The notes below the pieces were generated by a model. That model ran no database searches, had not been told where the DNA came from, and worked only from the letters and a program-made list of their open reading frames with translations. The position numbers and the translations under genes are program-made. A stretch of 64,000 nucleotides of DNA, from contig NZ_KQ949004.1 in the NCBI RefSeq assembly GCF_001514265.1, positions 62,001 to 126,000 of the forward strand, written 5' to 3'. This document shows positions 1-8,900 of the stretch, piece by piece; the first letter of the stretch is position 1; each line of letters opens with the position of its first letter. Source of the DNA: Streptomyces resistomycificus. Lineage in GTDB: Bacteria; Actinomycetota; Actinomycetes; Streptomycetales; Streptomycetaceae.

Positions 1-1
1 G

Positions 2-703
2 GACAGCTGGGAGGACGACGCCGAGATACGCGACGTGGCGACCGGGCGTTTCCTCGACCGGGACAAGCTGCACCACGTCGACTTCACCGCCTCCGCCTCC
101 GCCTCCGCCTCCGCTTCCGCCTCCACCTCCGCTTCCGCCTCCGCCTTCTCGGCCAAGGGGCCCTCGATCGTGCCGAGACCCCCGCAGGGCCACCCCGTGC
201 GGGTGGTCGACGCCACCGAGGGGCCTGCCCGGCGGACCGCCGCCCGGTACGCCGACGTGGCGCTGGTACGGGCCGTGAGCCCGGCGCAGCTCGCCGAGGT
301 ACGGGCCGAACTGCACGGACACGCCTCGGCGTTCGGCCGGAAGCCCGACGACCTGCGGGTGCTCGCGAGCCTCGTCGTCGACCTCGGCGGGGGCGAGTAC
401 GCGGCCGAGCCCGGCCACGGCGGGGGCGGCCCCCGGCCGACCGCCCAGGGTCCGCTGTACCGGGGCGGCCCCGTCGACCTCGCGGAGCTGATCGCCGCCT
501 GGTACACCGACGGCACCGTCGACGGCTTCCACCTCAAGCCCGCCGAACCCCTCTGTGACCTGGAGCGTCTCGTCAACGGCACGGTGGCGTTGCTGCAACA
601 CCGAGGGCTGTTCCGTACGTTCTACCCGGGCGGCACGCTCAGGGAGCACCTGGGGCTGACCCGGCCCGCCAGCCGGTACACCGTGACCGGGGGAGCGTCA
701 TGA
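2..703 (+). CDS. LLM-class flavin monooxygenase (NtaA/SnaA/DszA type), 5' end outside window
   Basis: The reading frame is open from base 2, so the N-terminal part lies outside the window; 233 residues are visible. The segments DSWEDDAEIRD, DRDKLHHVDF, GPSIVPRPPQGHPV and the C-terminal TVALLQHRGLFR...LREHLGL are typical of the C-terminal half of nitrilotriacetate/pristinamycin-type FMNH2-dependent monooxygenases, which are bacterial-luciferase-fold enzymes relying on a separate flavin reductase. The substrate cannot be told. Where relatives have a short loop (about residues 30-48 of the visible part), this protein has a run of alternating Ala-Ser from a hexanucleotide expansion. The stop codon overlaps the ATG of the following pseudogene (ATGA), indicating former translational coupling. 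Family is confident; function in the cell is not. Confidence 0.8.
   Translation, partial: DSWEDDAEIRDVATGRFLDRDKLHHVDFTASASASASASASTSASASAFSAKGPSIVPRPPQGHPVRVVDATEGPARRTAARYADVALVRAVSPAQLAEVRAELHGHASAFGRKPDDLRVLASLVVDLGGGEYAAEPGHGGGGPRPTAQGPLYRGGPVDLAELIAAWYTDGTVDGFHLKPAEPLCDLERLVNGTVALLQHRGLFRTFYPGGTLREHLGLTRPASRYTVTGGAS
89..145 (+). repeat. TCC-GCC hexanucleotide microsatellite inside the monooxygenase gene
   Basis: Nineteen consecutive codons are Ala (GCC/GCT) alternating with Ser (TCC), with a single Thr. They form a near-perfect run of the hexamer GCCTCC inserted between the conserved DKLHHVDFT and FSAKGPSIVP segments. The period of six keeps the frame, so copy-number change alters loop length without frameshifting. 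Confidence 0.85.
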
Positions 704-1060
704 CCACACGCGGACGGATGCGTCCGGCCGCGCACGTCCCAGAGGTCGACCGCACGACAGGGTGGGGGCGATCCGCGGGCGAGTTCGGCGTCCCGCGCCC
801 GCCGCAGGGGCACCTGGTCGTCATCCAGGCGCGGGACTCGGTGCGGGGACGGGAGTTCGCCGCCTTCACAGCGGACGTGTTCTTCCGCCCTGACGCGGCG
901 GCGGCAGGTCTCACCGCAGAGCGCGCTCCTCACCCCGGAGCAGATCTGGGGCGTCGGCCTGTCGTCGTTCGACGAGTTCGCGGACCGCGTGACGCCCCTG
1001 CTCCAGGAACGCGGAACGTTCCGTACCGGGTACGGGAGCGCAGCCCCCGCTCCCACCTAG
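700..1060 (+). pseudogene. Frameshifted second LLM-class flavin monooxygenase remnant
   Basis: Frame 1 from the ATG at 700 gives EFGVPRPPQGHLVVIQA, DSVRGREFAA and TADVFFRP, which match the middle of luciferase-like monooxygenases. After about base 905 that frame becomes unrelated Arg/Pro-rich sequence. Frame 2 then picks up a credible family C-terminus: LTPEQIWGVGLSSFDEFAD, VTPLLQERGTFRTGY, stopping at 1058-1060. The two halves are separated by a frameshift near 905-920, and much of the normal central domain is missing. It follows the upstream monooxygenase with an ATGA overlap, so it looks like a decayed tandem paralogue. A sequencing error could mimic the frameshift but not the missing central domain. 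Confidence 0.75.
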
Positions 1061-1168
1061 GGCTTTCCGGTCCCGGGCAGCGGCGAGGTGCGGCCACCCG
1101 CTCTGAAAAGGGGTCATCTCGCGTAGACCGTAAAGATCGTTTAAAGCTTGACGGCCGAAAGGTGCCCT

Positions 1169-1198
1169 TGCGCCTACCGGCCGTTCGGCCGAATACTC
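1169..1198 (+). promoter_or_regulatory. Candidate promoter of the first streptogrisin-type protease
   Basis: TTGCGC (1169-1174), an 18-base spacer containing the dyad GGCCGttCGGCC, and AATACT (1193-1198), about 120 bases upstream of the protease start. The match to the housekeeping consensus is moderate. The rest of 1061-1316 shows no gene. Confidence 0.35.
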
Positions 1199-1316
1199 CC
1201 CCTCAGCGCTTGTCAGGGGCACGGCGTGTTCGGCATCCGAGCAACCGGAACCCTGGCTGCGCCTCACGGGCCCGACCCCACGAGGGCCCCCGACTTCCCA
1301 TGTGGAGGAACGACAA

Positions 1317-2222
1317 GTGAGGATCAAGCGCACCACCCCCCGTAGCGGCATTTCGAGACGGACCCGGCTGATCGCCGTTTCCACCGGCCTCGTGGCCGCC
1401 GCCGCGATCGCGATCCCCAGCGCGAACGCGTCCGACACCCCCACCACTTTCAGCGCCACCGCGCTCAAGAGCGCCAGCAGTTCGGTGCTCCAGGCCGACA
1501 TCCCGGGCACCGCCTGGGCGGTCGACAGCAAGACCAACCGGGTCGTCGTTACCGTCGACAGCACGGTCTCCCAGGCCGAGATCGCGAAGATCAAGGAGCA
1601 GGCGGGCGGCAACGCCGACGCGCTCACGATCAAGCACACCCCCGGCAAGTTCAACAAGCTCATCCAGGGTGGCGACGCCATCTATGCGAGTAGCTGGCGC
1701 TGCTCGCTCGGCTTCAACGTCCAGAACAGCAGCGGTGCCCAGTACTTCCTGACCGCCGGTCACTGCACCGACGGCGCGGGCACCTGGTACTCCAACTCGG
1801 GCCGTACCACCGTCATCGGCTCCACCACGGGCTCCAGCTTCCCGGGCAACGACTACGGCATCGTGCGCTACACCGGGTCCGTCGCCAGGCCCGGCACCGC
1901 GAACGGAGTGGACATCACCCGCGCGGCCACGCCCGCCGTGGGGACGACCGTCATCCGTGACGGCTCCACCACCGGTACGCACAGCGGCCGGGTCACCGCC
2001 CTGAACGCGACCGTCAACTACGGCGGAGGCGACATCGTCTCCGGCCTGATCCAGACCAACGTCTGCGCCGAGCCCGGCGACTCCGGCGGGTCGCTCTACG
2101 GCAGCAACGGCACAGCGTACGGTCTGACCTCCGGCGGCAGCGGCAACTGCTCCTCCGGCGGCACGACCTTCTTCCAGCCCGTGACGGAGGCCCTCAGCGC
2201 CTACGGCGTCAGCATCTACTGA
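1317..2222 (+). CDS. Secreted S1-family serine protease, streptogrisin (SGPA/SGPB) type
   Basis: A 301-residue preproprotein of the alpha-lytic/streptogrisin family. The GTG start at 1317 is chosen because GGAGGAA lies 6 bases upstream (1304-1310). A Sec signal (basic start, then LIAVSTGLVAAAAIAIPSANA) is followed by a short propeptide of about 75 residues. The mature chymotrypsin-fold domain begins near QGGDAIYASSWRCSLGF. The catalytic triad is visible as His in TAGHCT, Asp in GNDYGI and Ser in GDSGGS. Paired cysteines (RCSLGF..GHC; NVCAEPGDSGG..GNC) match streptogrisin disulfides. It should be exported as a zymogen and degrade extracellular protein. A strong hairpin follows the stop, so it is probably monocistronic. 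Confidence 0.93.
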   Translation: MRIKRTTPRSGISRRTRLIAVSTGLVAAAAIAIPSANASDTPTTFSATALKSASSSVLQADIPGTAWAVDSKTNRVVVTVDSTVSQAEIAKIKEQAGGNADALTIKHTPGKFNKLIQGGDAIYASSWRCSLGFNVQNSSGAQYFLTAGHCTDGAGTWYSNSGRTTVIGSTTGSSFPGNDYGIVRYTGSVARPGTANGVDITRAATPAVGTTVIRDGSTTGTHSGRVTALNATVNYGGGDIVSGLIQTNVCAEPGDSGGSLYGSNGTAYGLTSGGSGNCSSGGTTFFQPVTEALSAYGVSIY

Positions 2223-2283
2223 GGCCCCCGCCGCACTTCGGCACCTTGAGCACCTGTAGCACCTGACCTGCAGCCGGCAGCAG

Positions 2284-2320
2284 GCGAGCCCCCGCACGCA
2301 ACCGACGTGCGGGGGCTCGC
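2284..2320 (+). terminator. Strong hairpin terminator after the first protease gene
   Basis: A perfect 15-bp stem (2284-2298 pairs with 2306-2320; core GAGCCCCCGCACG) with a 7-base loop. There is no U-tract, as is common for Streptomyces terminators. Confidence 0.8.
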
Positions 2321-2384
2321 CCTTGTGCGCGTACCGGCGTTACCGTCGACCTACAGGCGGTCACATCGGACCCTGGGGGCCGTG

Positions 2385-3254
2385 ATGGTCGAGGAGCTGG
2401 TGGCGGCGGGAGCGACCCTCGCCTCCGCCGCGGTGGTGTACGTGATGGCGGCGGCGCGGGTCGTCAAGCAGTACGAACGGGGCGTGGTCTTCCGGCTCGG
2501 CAAGCTCCGGGCGGAGGTCCGCGAGCCGGGGTTCACCATGATCGTTCCGGGCATCGACAAGCTCCGGAAGGTCAACATGCAGATCGTGACGATGCCGGTG
2601 CCCGGGCAGGAGGGCATCACCCGGGACAACGTCACGGTCCGGGTCGACGCCGTCGTCTACTTCAAGGTGACCTCGCCGGCCGACGCGATCGTCCGGGTGG
2701 AGGACTACCGGTTCGCGGTCGCGCAGATGGCGCAGACCTCGCTGAGGTCCATCATCGGCAAGAGCGAGCTGGACGATCTGCTCTCCAACCGCGAAAAGCT
2801 GAACCAGGGCCTCGAGTTGATGATCGACAGCCCGGCCGTGGAGTGGGGCGTCACCATCGACCGGGTCGAGATCAAGGACGTCTCGCTGCCGGAGACGATG
2901 AAGCGGTCCATGGCCCGGCAGGCGGAGGCCGACCGCGAGCGGCGGGCCAGGGTCATCAACGCTGACGCCGAGTTGCAGGCGTCCAAGAAGCTGGCCGAGG
3001 CCGCCAAGGAGATGTCCGAGCAGCCCGCCGCGCTGCAACTGAGGCTGCTGCAGACCGTGGTGGCCGTCGCCGCCGAGAAGAACTCGACGCTGGTGCTGCC
3101 GTTCCCCGTGGAGCTGCTGAGGTTCCTGGAGAAGGCGCAGCAGGGGTCTGCCGTGATGCAGCAGCAGCCGCAGCAACCGGTGCGGGAGCAATTCCCGTCC
3201 GTCGAGTCCCGCTCGAACTCCGATGCGCAAGGGGCGATTTCAAGACAGGACTAG
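2385..3254 (+). CDS. Slipin/stomatin-like SPFH-domain membrane protein
   Basis: 289 residues from ATG 2385, with GGGGG 5 bases upstream; GTG 2382 is equally possible. One N-terminal hydrophobic segment (about residues 6-25) is followed by an SPFH/band-7 domain: QYERGVVFRLGKL, EPGFTMIVPGIDKL, TMPVPGQEGITRDNVTVRVDAVVYFKV, and later TSLRSIIGKSELDDLLSNREKLN. An Ala/Glu/Lys-rich coiled segment and a Gln-rich tail follow. Slipins oligomerise at membranes and scaffold microdomains, often beside an NfeD protein; none is adjacent here. The gene lies between two related secreted proteases and behind a terminator, so it probably has its own promoter. Confidence 0.9.
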   Translation: MVEELVAAGATLASAAVVYVMAAARVVKQYERGVVFRLGKLRAEVREPGFTMIVPGIDKLRKVNMQIVTMPVPGQEGITRDNVTVRVDAVVYFKVTSPADAIVRVEDYRFAVAQMAQTSLRSIIGKSELDDLLSNREKLNQGLELMIDSPAVEWGVTIDRVEIKDVSLPETMKRSMARQAEADRERRARVINADAELQASKKLAEAAKEMSEQPAALQLRLLQTVVAVAAEKNSTLVLPFPVELLRFLEKAQQGSAVMQQQPQQPVREQFPSVESRSNSDAQGAISRQD

Positions 3255-3487
3255 TCCTCACAGGCTGGTGAAGATTACTCGCGCGTAGTGTTTGCACTGC
3301 GAAGAGCCTGGGCTGACCGTGGACGGTCAAAAGTGAGGGGGGCGTGCAATCGCGTTCTACGCGCGTCCGGAAGTCGACCTTGTGCGCTCCCTGTGGGGTT
3401 CGGAAGAGTAGGCGCTCGTCAACCAAGCCTTCCGGTCCGCGAGGTCCCCACAACCAACCGGACCGACCCCCCACAGGAGGACGCGAG

Positions 3488-4570
3488 TTGAAGCACCGAC
3501 GCATACCCAAGCGGCGGGCGGCCGTGGCAGGTGCGGGCATCGCCGCACTGGTCGCCGCGGGAGTCACCTTCCAGACTGCGAACGCCAGTGAGCCCGCGAA
3601 GACCCCGGAGCTCAAGACCCTTTCGGCGCTGGCGGCCGGAAAGCTCGCCTCGACGCTCGGCCAGGACCTCGGCGCCGACGCGGCGGGCACGTTCTACGAC
3701 GCGAAGACCCGGAACCTCGTGGTCAACGTGCTCGACGAGACAGCGGCCCAGACCGTCGAGGCGGCCGGCGCCCAGGCGAGAATCGTCGAGAACTCCGCCG
3801 CCGAGCTGAAGAGTGCCCGCACCACCCTCACCGAGGACGCGGCCATCCCCGGCACCGCCTGGGCGACCGACCCGACGACCAACAAGGTCGTCGTCACCGC
3901 CGACCGCACGGTGTCCGAGGCCGAGTGGGCCAAGCTCACCAAGGTCGTCGACGGACTCGGAGCCAAGGCCGAACTCCAGCGCACCAAGGGTGAGTTCAAG
4001 CCCTTCGTGGCGGGCGGCGACGCCATCACCGACGGCAGTGGCCGCTGCTCGCTCGGCTTCAACGTGGTCAAGGGCGGCGAGCCCTTCTTCCTCACCGCCG
4101 GCCACTGCACCGAGTCCATCTCCACCTGGTCGGACTCCAGCGGCACCGAGATCGGCACCAACGAGGTCTCCAGCTTCCCGGGCGACGACTACGGCCTGGT
4201 CAAGTACACCGGCGACGTGGAGCACCCGAGCGAGGTGAACCTCTACAACGGCTCCGCCCAGCAGATCACCGGCGCCGCGGAGGCCACCGTGGGCATGAAG
4301 GTGACCCGCAGCGGGTCGACCACCCAGGTGCACGGCGGCACGGTCACCGGCCTGGACGCCACCGTGAACTACGGCAACGGCGACGTCGTCAACGGTCTGA
4401 TCCAGACCGACGTCTGCGCCGAGCCCGGCGACAGCGGCGGCTCGCTCTTCTCGGGCAGCAACGCGATCGGCCTCACCTCCGGTGGCAGCGGCGACTGCAC
4501 CTCGGGCGGTGAGACCTTCTTCCAGCCGGTGACGGAGGCGCTGTCCGCGACCGGTACCGAGATCGGCTGA
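3488..4570 (+). CDS. Secreted S1-family serine protease with long propeptide (SGPD/SGPC-like)
   Basis: 360 residues from a TTG start at 3488, which has a perfect AGGAGG 7 bases upstream (3475-3480). A twin-basic N-terminus and hydrophobic signal end near FQTANAS. The propeptide of about 140 residues is longer than in the 1317 protease and contains ELKTLSALAAG and GTFYDAKTRNLVVNVL, as in alpha-lytic-type pro-regions that chaperone folding. The mature domain starts near AGGDAITDGSGRCSLGF and shows the triad as TAGHCT, GDDYGL and GDSGGS. It is a paralogue of the 1317 gene, with almost identical C-terminal halves (GLIQT.VCAEPGDSGGS; TFFQPVTEALSA). Confidence 0.92.
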   Translation: MKHRRIPKRRAAVAGAGIAALVAAGVTFQTANASEPAKTPELKTLSALAAGKLASTLGQDLGADAAGTFYDAKTRNLVVNVLDETAAQTVEAAGAQARIVENSAAELKSARTTLTEDAAIPGTAWATDPTTNKVVVTADRTVSEAEWAKLTKVVDGLGAKAELQRTKGEFKPFVAGGDAITDGSGRCSLGFNVVKGGEPFFLTAGHCTESISTWSDSSGTEIGTNEVSSFPGDDYGLVKYTGDVEHPSEVNLYNGSAQQITGAAEATVGMKVTRSGSTTQVHGGTVTGLDATVNYGNGDVVNGLIQTDVCAEPGDSGGSLFSGSNAIGLTSGGSGDCTSGGETFFQPVTEALSATGTEIG

Positions 4571-4622
4571 CCGGTCGTTACCGGCTGACCGTCGACACCG
4601 ACTGACCGGCCGGCACACCTAG

Positions 4623-4662
4623 GCGAAGTCCCGTCCCGCGCGCGAGGGGCGGGACTTTCGCG
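4623..4662. terminator. Imperfect hairpin between convergent genes
   Basis: GCGAAGTCCCGTCCC pairs with GGGGCGGGACTTTCGC with one bulge and one G-T pair. It lies between the second protease and the convergent membrane-protein gene and could serve both. Confidence 0.6.
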
Positions 4663-4715
4663 TCGTAGGAGACCGCCTCGCAGGGGGAGTCGTAGGGGAT
4701 CGCCTCGCAGGGGGA
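4662..4715. repeat. 27-bp tandem duplication, two copies
   Basis: Two adjacent 27-base copies (4662-4688 and 4689-4715) sharing GTCGTAGG and CGCCTCGCAGGGGGA, with two differences. They lie just downstream of the stop codon of the membrane-protein gene and extend one arm of the hairpin region. Confidence 0.85.
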
Positions 4716-4719
4716 TCCG

Positions 4720-5757
4720 TCACGCCGGCCGCCGTCTGCCGCGCAGCGACGCCGCCAGCAGAGTGATCACGATCCCCCCGAACGCCCACGCCGACAGGAC
4801 CAGCAGCGAGGCGGTCATGTCGTTGCCCCTGAAGTAGGCGACGGAGCGCGCCGCCCATGTCCCGGCGCCCGGCGGCAACGCCGGCCCGATCTCCCTCCAG
4901 AACGGCGGAAGCAGCGGAGGCGGAAGAGCGCCGCCCGCGCTCGGGTTGCCCAGGATCACCACGAGCAGGATGACCAGTCCGATGCCGGCGAGCCCGAAGA
5001 CGCCCTGGAACGCGAGGGTGGCGGCGCCGACCGCGAAGGTGATCAGGGCGCCGAGCCCCCAGTAGGCCATGACGCTGCCCGGCAGCGCGCCCAGGACCGG
5101 CCCCACGATCAACGCGCCCCCGAGTCCGCCGACGATCGCCACCAGAGCCATCGCGATGAGCCGGATCACCGCGCGCCTCGGGGTGGAGCGGGCGGCACCC
5201 GCGCTGATCACCATGATCGACGCGCACAGATAGCCGCCCACGCACCAGCCGACGGCCACGTAGAAGGACGAGAGCCCGTTGGCGTCCTTCACGTCGGCCG
5301 CGGCCACGTCGACGGTCCGCAGGGTGCGCGCCTCGGACTTCTCCAGGGTGGTGACGAGCGTCTCCAGGGTGGTGGCCAGCACCCTTCCGCCCCCGGTGGC
5401 GACCAGGAGGGTGTCGGTGGTGCGGGCCGGGTCGATGATCAGGGCGCCGTCGATCTCCCGGTGCGTGATCTGCTCGCGGGCCGTGGCGGCGTCGGCCACC
5501 GCGCGCGGGTCCAGCGGGTCGCCGGGCAGCTGCTCCAGTCGGGTCACCGACTGCTGGGCGGCGGCCTGGGGCGCGACCACCCCGAAGGGCACGTCCTTGG
5601 GCTTCGGGTCGTGCAGCGCCCCCACATAGGAGGCGATGAAGAGCAGGGCGAGGGCGGTCACGCCGATGACCAGCAGGGTGGCGCGCGGGGTGACGGCGTC
5701 CTTCACCTCGTCCAGGAAGGAGGCGGGGGAAGCGCCGGCACCGGCGGTCTGTGTCAT
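4720..5757 (-). CDS. YhgE/Pip-like or ABC-2-like integral membrane protein
   Basis: 345 residues from the ATG at 5757 (MTQTAGAG). One TM helix near residue 30 (TLLVIGVTALALLFIASYVG) precedes an extracytoplasmic region of about 140 residues that includes DPKPKDVPFGVVAP and IDGALIIDP. Five or so C-terminal TM helices follow. This plan, with one helix, a large outside loop and a helical bundle, is that of YhgE/Pip and DUF3533-type proteins, relatives of ABC-2 permeases and ESX/type VII accessory proteins. No ATPase or substrate gene is adjacent, so the cargo is unknown. It diverges from dnaE2. Confidence 0.7.
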   Translation of the reverse strand: MTQTAGAGASPASFLDEVKDAVTPRATLLVIGVTALALLFIASYVGALHDPKPKDVPFGVVAPQAAAQQSVTRLEQLPGDPLDPRAVADAATAREQITHREIDGALIIDPARTTDTLLVATGGGRVLATTLETLVTTLEKSEARTLRTVDVAAADVKDANGLSSFYVAVGWCVGGYLCASIMVISAGAARSTPRRAVIRLIAMALVAIVGGLGGALIVGPVLGALPGSVMAYWGLGALITFAVGAATLAFQGVFGLAGIGLVILLVVILGNPSAGGALPPPLLPPFWREIGPALPPGAGTWAARSVAYFRGNDMTASLLVLSAWAFGGIVITLLAASLRGRRRPA

Positions 5758-5860
5758 GCCCCCACGGTCGAAGGCTTCGGGTGTTTGCGCAGGTGGGAGG
5801 GGCCCGAACGGATGTCGCACACACATTCGAAATTTGGTCTATGGTGGGGGTGAGGTAGTT

Positions 5861-5876
5861 GGGAACAGATGTTCGA
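5861..5876. promoter_or_regulatory. LexA-type SOS operator upstream of dnaE2
   Basis: GGGAAC-AGAT-GTTCGA matches the actinobacterial SOS box TCGAAC-N4-GTTCGA at 10 of 12 defined positions. It lies 35 bases before the dnaE2 start. A weaker partial site (TCGAAA at 5828) lies further upstream. Confidence 0.65.
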
Positions 5877-5911
5877 TAGCCGGTTTCGGCTCGCGAGTGC
5901 GGGAGGTGCGT

Positions 5912-8900
5912 GTGCCGGGTTTCACGCATCTGCACACCGTCTCCGGGTTCTCCCTGCGGTACGGGGCCTCACACCCGGAGCGGCTCGCCGAGCGCGCTTC
6001 CGAGCGGGGTATGGACGCCCTCGCCCTCACCGACCGCGACACCCTCGGGGGTGCGGTCCGCTTCGCCAAGGCCTGCGCGAAGGCGGGGGTGCGTCCGCTG
6101 TTCGGGGTGGAGCTGGCGGTGGAGAAGGCCGAGCCCGACGGGCGGGAGAAGCGCCGCACCCCCGTGCGGGGAGGCGCCTTCATCGACGAGTCGACACCCC
6201 GCGTCACCTTCCTGGCCCGGGACGGCGCCCGCGGCTGGGCCGATCTGTGCCGGCTCGTCACCGCCGCCCACACCGCCGAGGGCACCCCCCTGCTGTCCTG
6301 GCAGGACAACCACGCCGACGGCCTGACCGTCCTGCTGGGCCCCGCCTCCGACGTCGGCCGCGCTCTCGCCGCCGGCCGCCCCGACCGTGCCGCCAGGCTC
6401 CTCGCCCCCTGGCGGGAGGTCTACGGCGACGCCCTCCGCCTCGAAACCGTCTGGCACGGCCGCGAAGGTACGGGACCCGGCTCCCTGCGCCTGGCCGCCC
6501 GAACCGTCGGCTTCGCCGCCGAGCAGCGCGTCCGGCCCGTGCTCAGCAACGCCGTCCGGTACGCCGATCCCGGTCTCGGCCCGGTCGCCGACGTGCTGGA
6601 CGCCGCCCGCCGGCTGGTCCCGATCGACGGGACCAGGGAACTGGACTCGGGCGAGGCCTGGCTCAAGGACGCGGACGCCATGCTCCGGGCCGCCGAGCGG
6701 ATCGTGGAGGGTGCGGGCTACCGGCGCGACACCGCCCGCCGCCTGCTGGAGCAGACGCGGGCCACGGCCGCCGAGTGCCTGGTCGATCCCGAGGACGACC
6801 TCGGCATCGGCACCGTCCACTTCCCCGAGCCGCACCTCGTCGGAGCGGACCGCCGCACCGCACAGCGGACGCTGGCCTCGCGGGCGGCGGCGGGAATGGT
6901 GCTGAGGGGGTACTCCGGGAAACGTGTGTACTGGGAGCGGATGCACCGGGAGCTGGACATCATCGCCCACCACGGCTTCGCTTCCTACTTCCTGACGGTC
7001 GCTCAAGTGGTGGACGACGTGAGGGACATGGGGATCCGGGTCGCCGCGCGCGGCTCCGGCGCGGGATCGTTGGTGAACCACCTGATCGGCATCGCGCACG
7101 CCGATCCGGTCGAGCACGGGCTGCTGATGGAGCGCTTCCTGTCCAAGGAGCGGGTCGTGCTGCCGGACATCGACATCGACGTGGAGTCCGCGCGCCGGCT
7201 GGAGGTCTATCGCGCGATCATCGGCCGGTTCGGCGCCGAACGGGTCGCCACGGTCGCGATGCCGGAGACCTACCGGGTGCGGCACGCCATCCGGGACGTC
7301 GGCGCGGCCCTGTCCATGGACCCGGCCGACATCGACCGCATCGCCAAGTCCTTCCCGCACATCCGCGCCCGCGACGCCCGCGCGGCGCTGGAGGAACTGC
7401 CCGAACTGCGGCGGCTGGCGGGGGAGAAGGAGAGGTACGGCAGGCTCTGGGAGCTGGTCGAGTCCCTCGACGCCCTCCCGCGCGGAGTCGCCATGCACCC
7501 CTGCGGAGTGCTCCTCTCCGACGCCTCCCTCCTCTCCCGCACGCCGGTCATGCCGACCAGCGGCGAGGGGTTCCCCATGGCGCAGTTCGACAAGGACGAC
7601 GTCGAGGACCTCGGGCTGCTCAAGCTCGACGTGCTCGGGGTGCGGATGCAGTCGGCGATGGCGCACGCGGTCGCGGAGGTGGAGAGGGCGACGGGGGACC
7701 GGATCGACCTGGACGCGGTGCGCCCCGGCGACCCGGCGACGTACCGGCTCATCCGTTCCACCGAGACGCTGGGCTGCTTCCAGATCGAGTCGCCGGGCCA
7801 GCGGGACCTGGTCGGGCGGCTTCAGCCGGCCACCTTCCACGACCTGGTCGTGGACATCTCGCTGTTCCGGCCGGGACCGGTCGCCGCCGACATGGTGCGG
7901 CCGTTCATCGAGGCGCGGCACGGGCGGGCGCCGGTCCGCTACCCGCACCAAGATCTGGAAGGGCCCCTGAAGGACACCTACGGAGTCGTCGTCTTCCACG
8001 AGCAGATCATCGACATCGTCGCCATCATGACCGGCTGCGGGCGCGGTGAGGCGGACCGGGTGCGGCGCGGACTGTCCGACCCGGAGTCGCAGGGGCGGAT
8101 CAGGATCTGGTTCGCGCAGCACGCGGCGGCCGGGGGCTACGACGCGGAAACGATTCAGCGAACCTGGGAGATCGTCGAGGCCTTCGGGTCGTACGGCTTC
8201 TGCAAGGCGCACGCGGTCGCCTTCGCCGTGCCGACGTACCAGTCGGCGTGGCTGAAGGCGCACCATCCGGCCGCCTTCTACGCCGGGCTGCTCACGCACG
8301 ACCCCGGGATGTACCCGAAGCGGCTGCTGCTGGCGGACGCGCGGCGGCGCGGGGTGCCGATCCTGCCGTTGGACGTGAACGCGTCCGGGGTCGCACACAG
8401 GATCGAACTGGTGTCTGAATCGGGGGGATTCGAGGGTGTCGGCGGGACCGGAGGGTCGGAGGGATCCCGGGTGCCGGAGGGATCCCGGGTGCCGGAGGGA
8501 TCCGAGGCGCCGGAGGGATCCGGGGTGCCCGGGAAGGTCTGGGGGCTGCGGCTGGCGCTCTCCGACGTCCACGGCATCAGCGAGGCCGAGGCGGCGCGGG
8601 TCGCGGACGGCCAGCCGTACGCCTCGCTGCTCGACTTCTGGGAGCGGGCGCGGCCGAGCAGGCCGCTCGCGCAGCGGCTGGCCCAGGTGGGCGCGTTGGA
8701 CGCCTTCGGCGCCAACCGGCGTGATCTGCAACTGCACTTGACCGAGCTGCACCGGGGCGCCCGGGGCTCGGGTGGCGGCGGTGGCCAACTCCCTCTGGCC
8801 GGAGGGCGGAAGACGGCGCCGGCCGGGCTGCCCGACCTGTCCTCGGCGGAGCGGCTGAGTGCCGAGCTGGGTGTGCTGTCCATGGACGCCTCGCGCAATC

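Noticed and set aside
1302..1316. GTG 1302 as start of the first protease
   Set aside because: It would place the GGAGGAA ribosome-binding site inside the coding sequence; GTG 1317 is correctly spaced.
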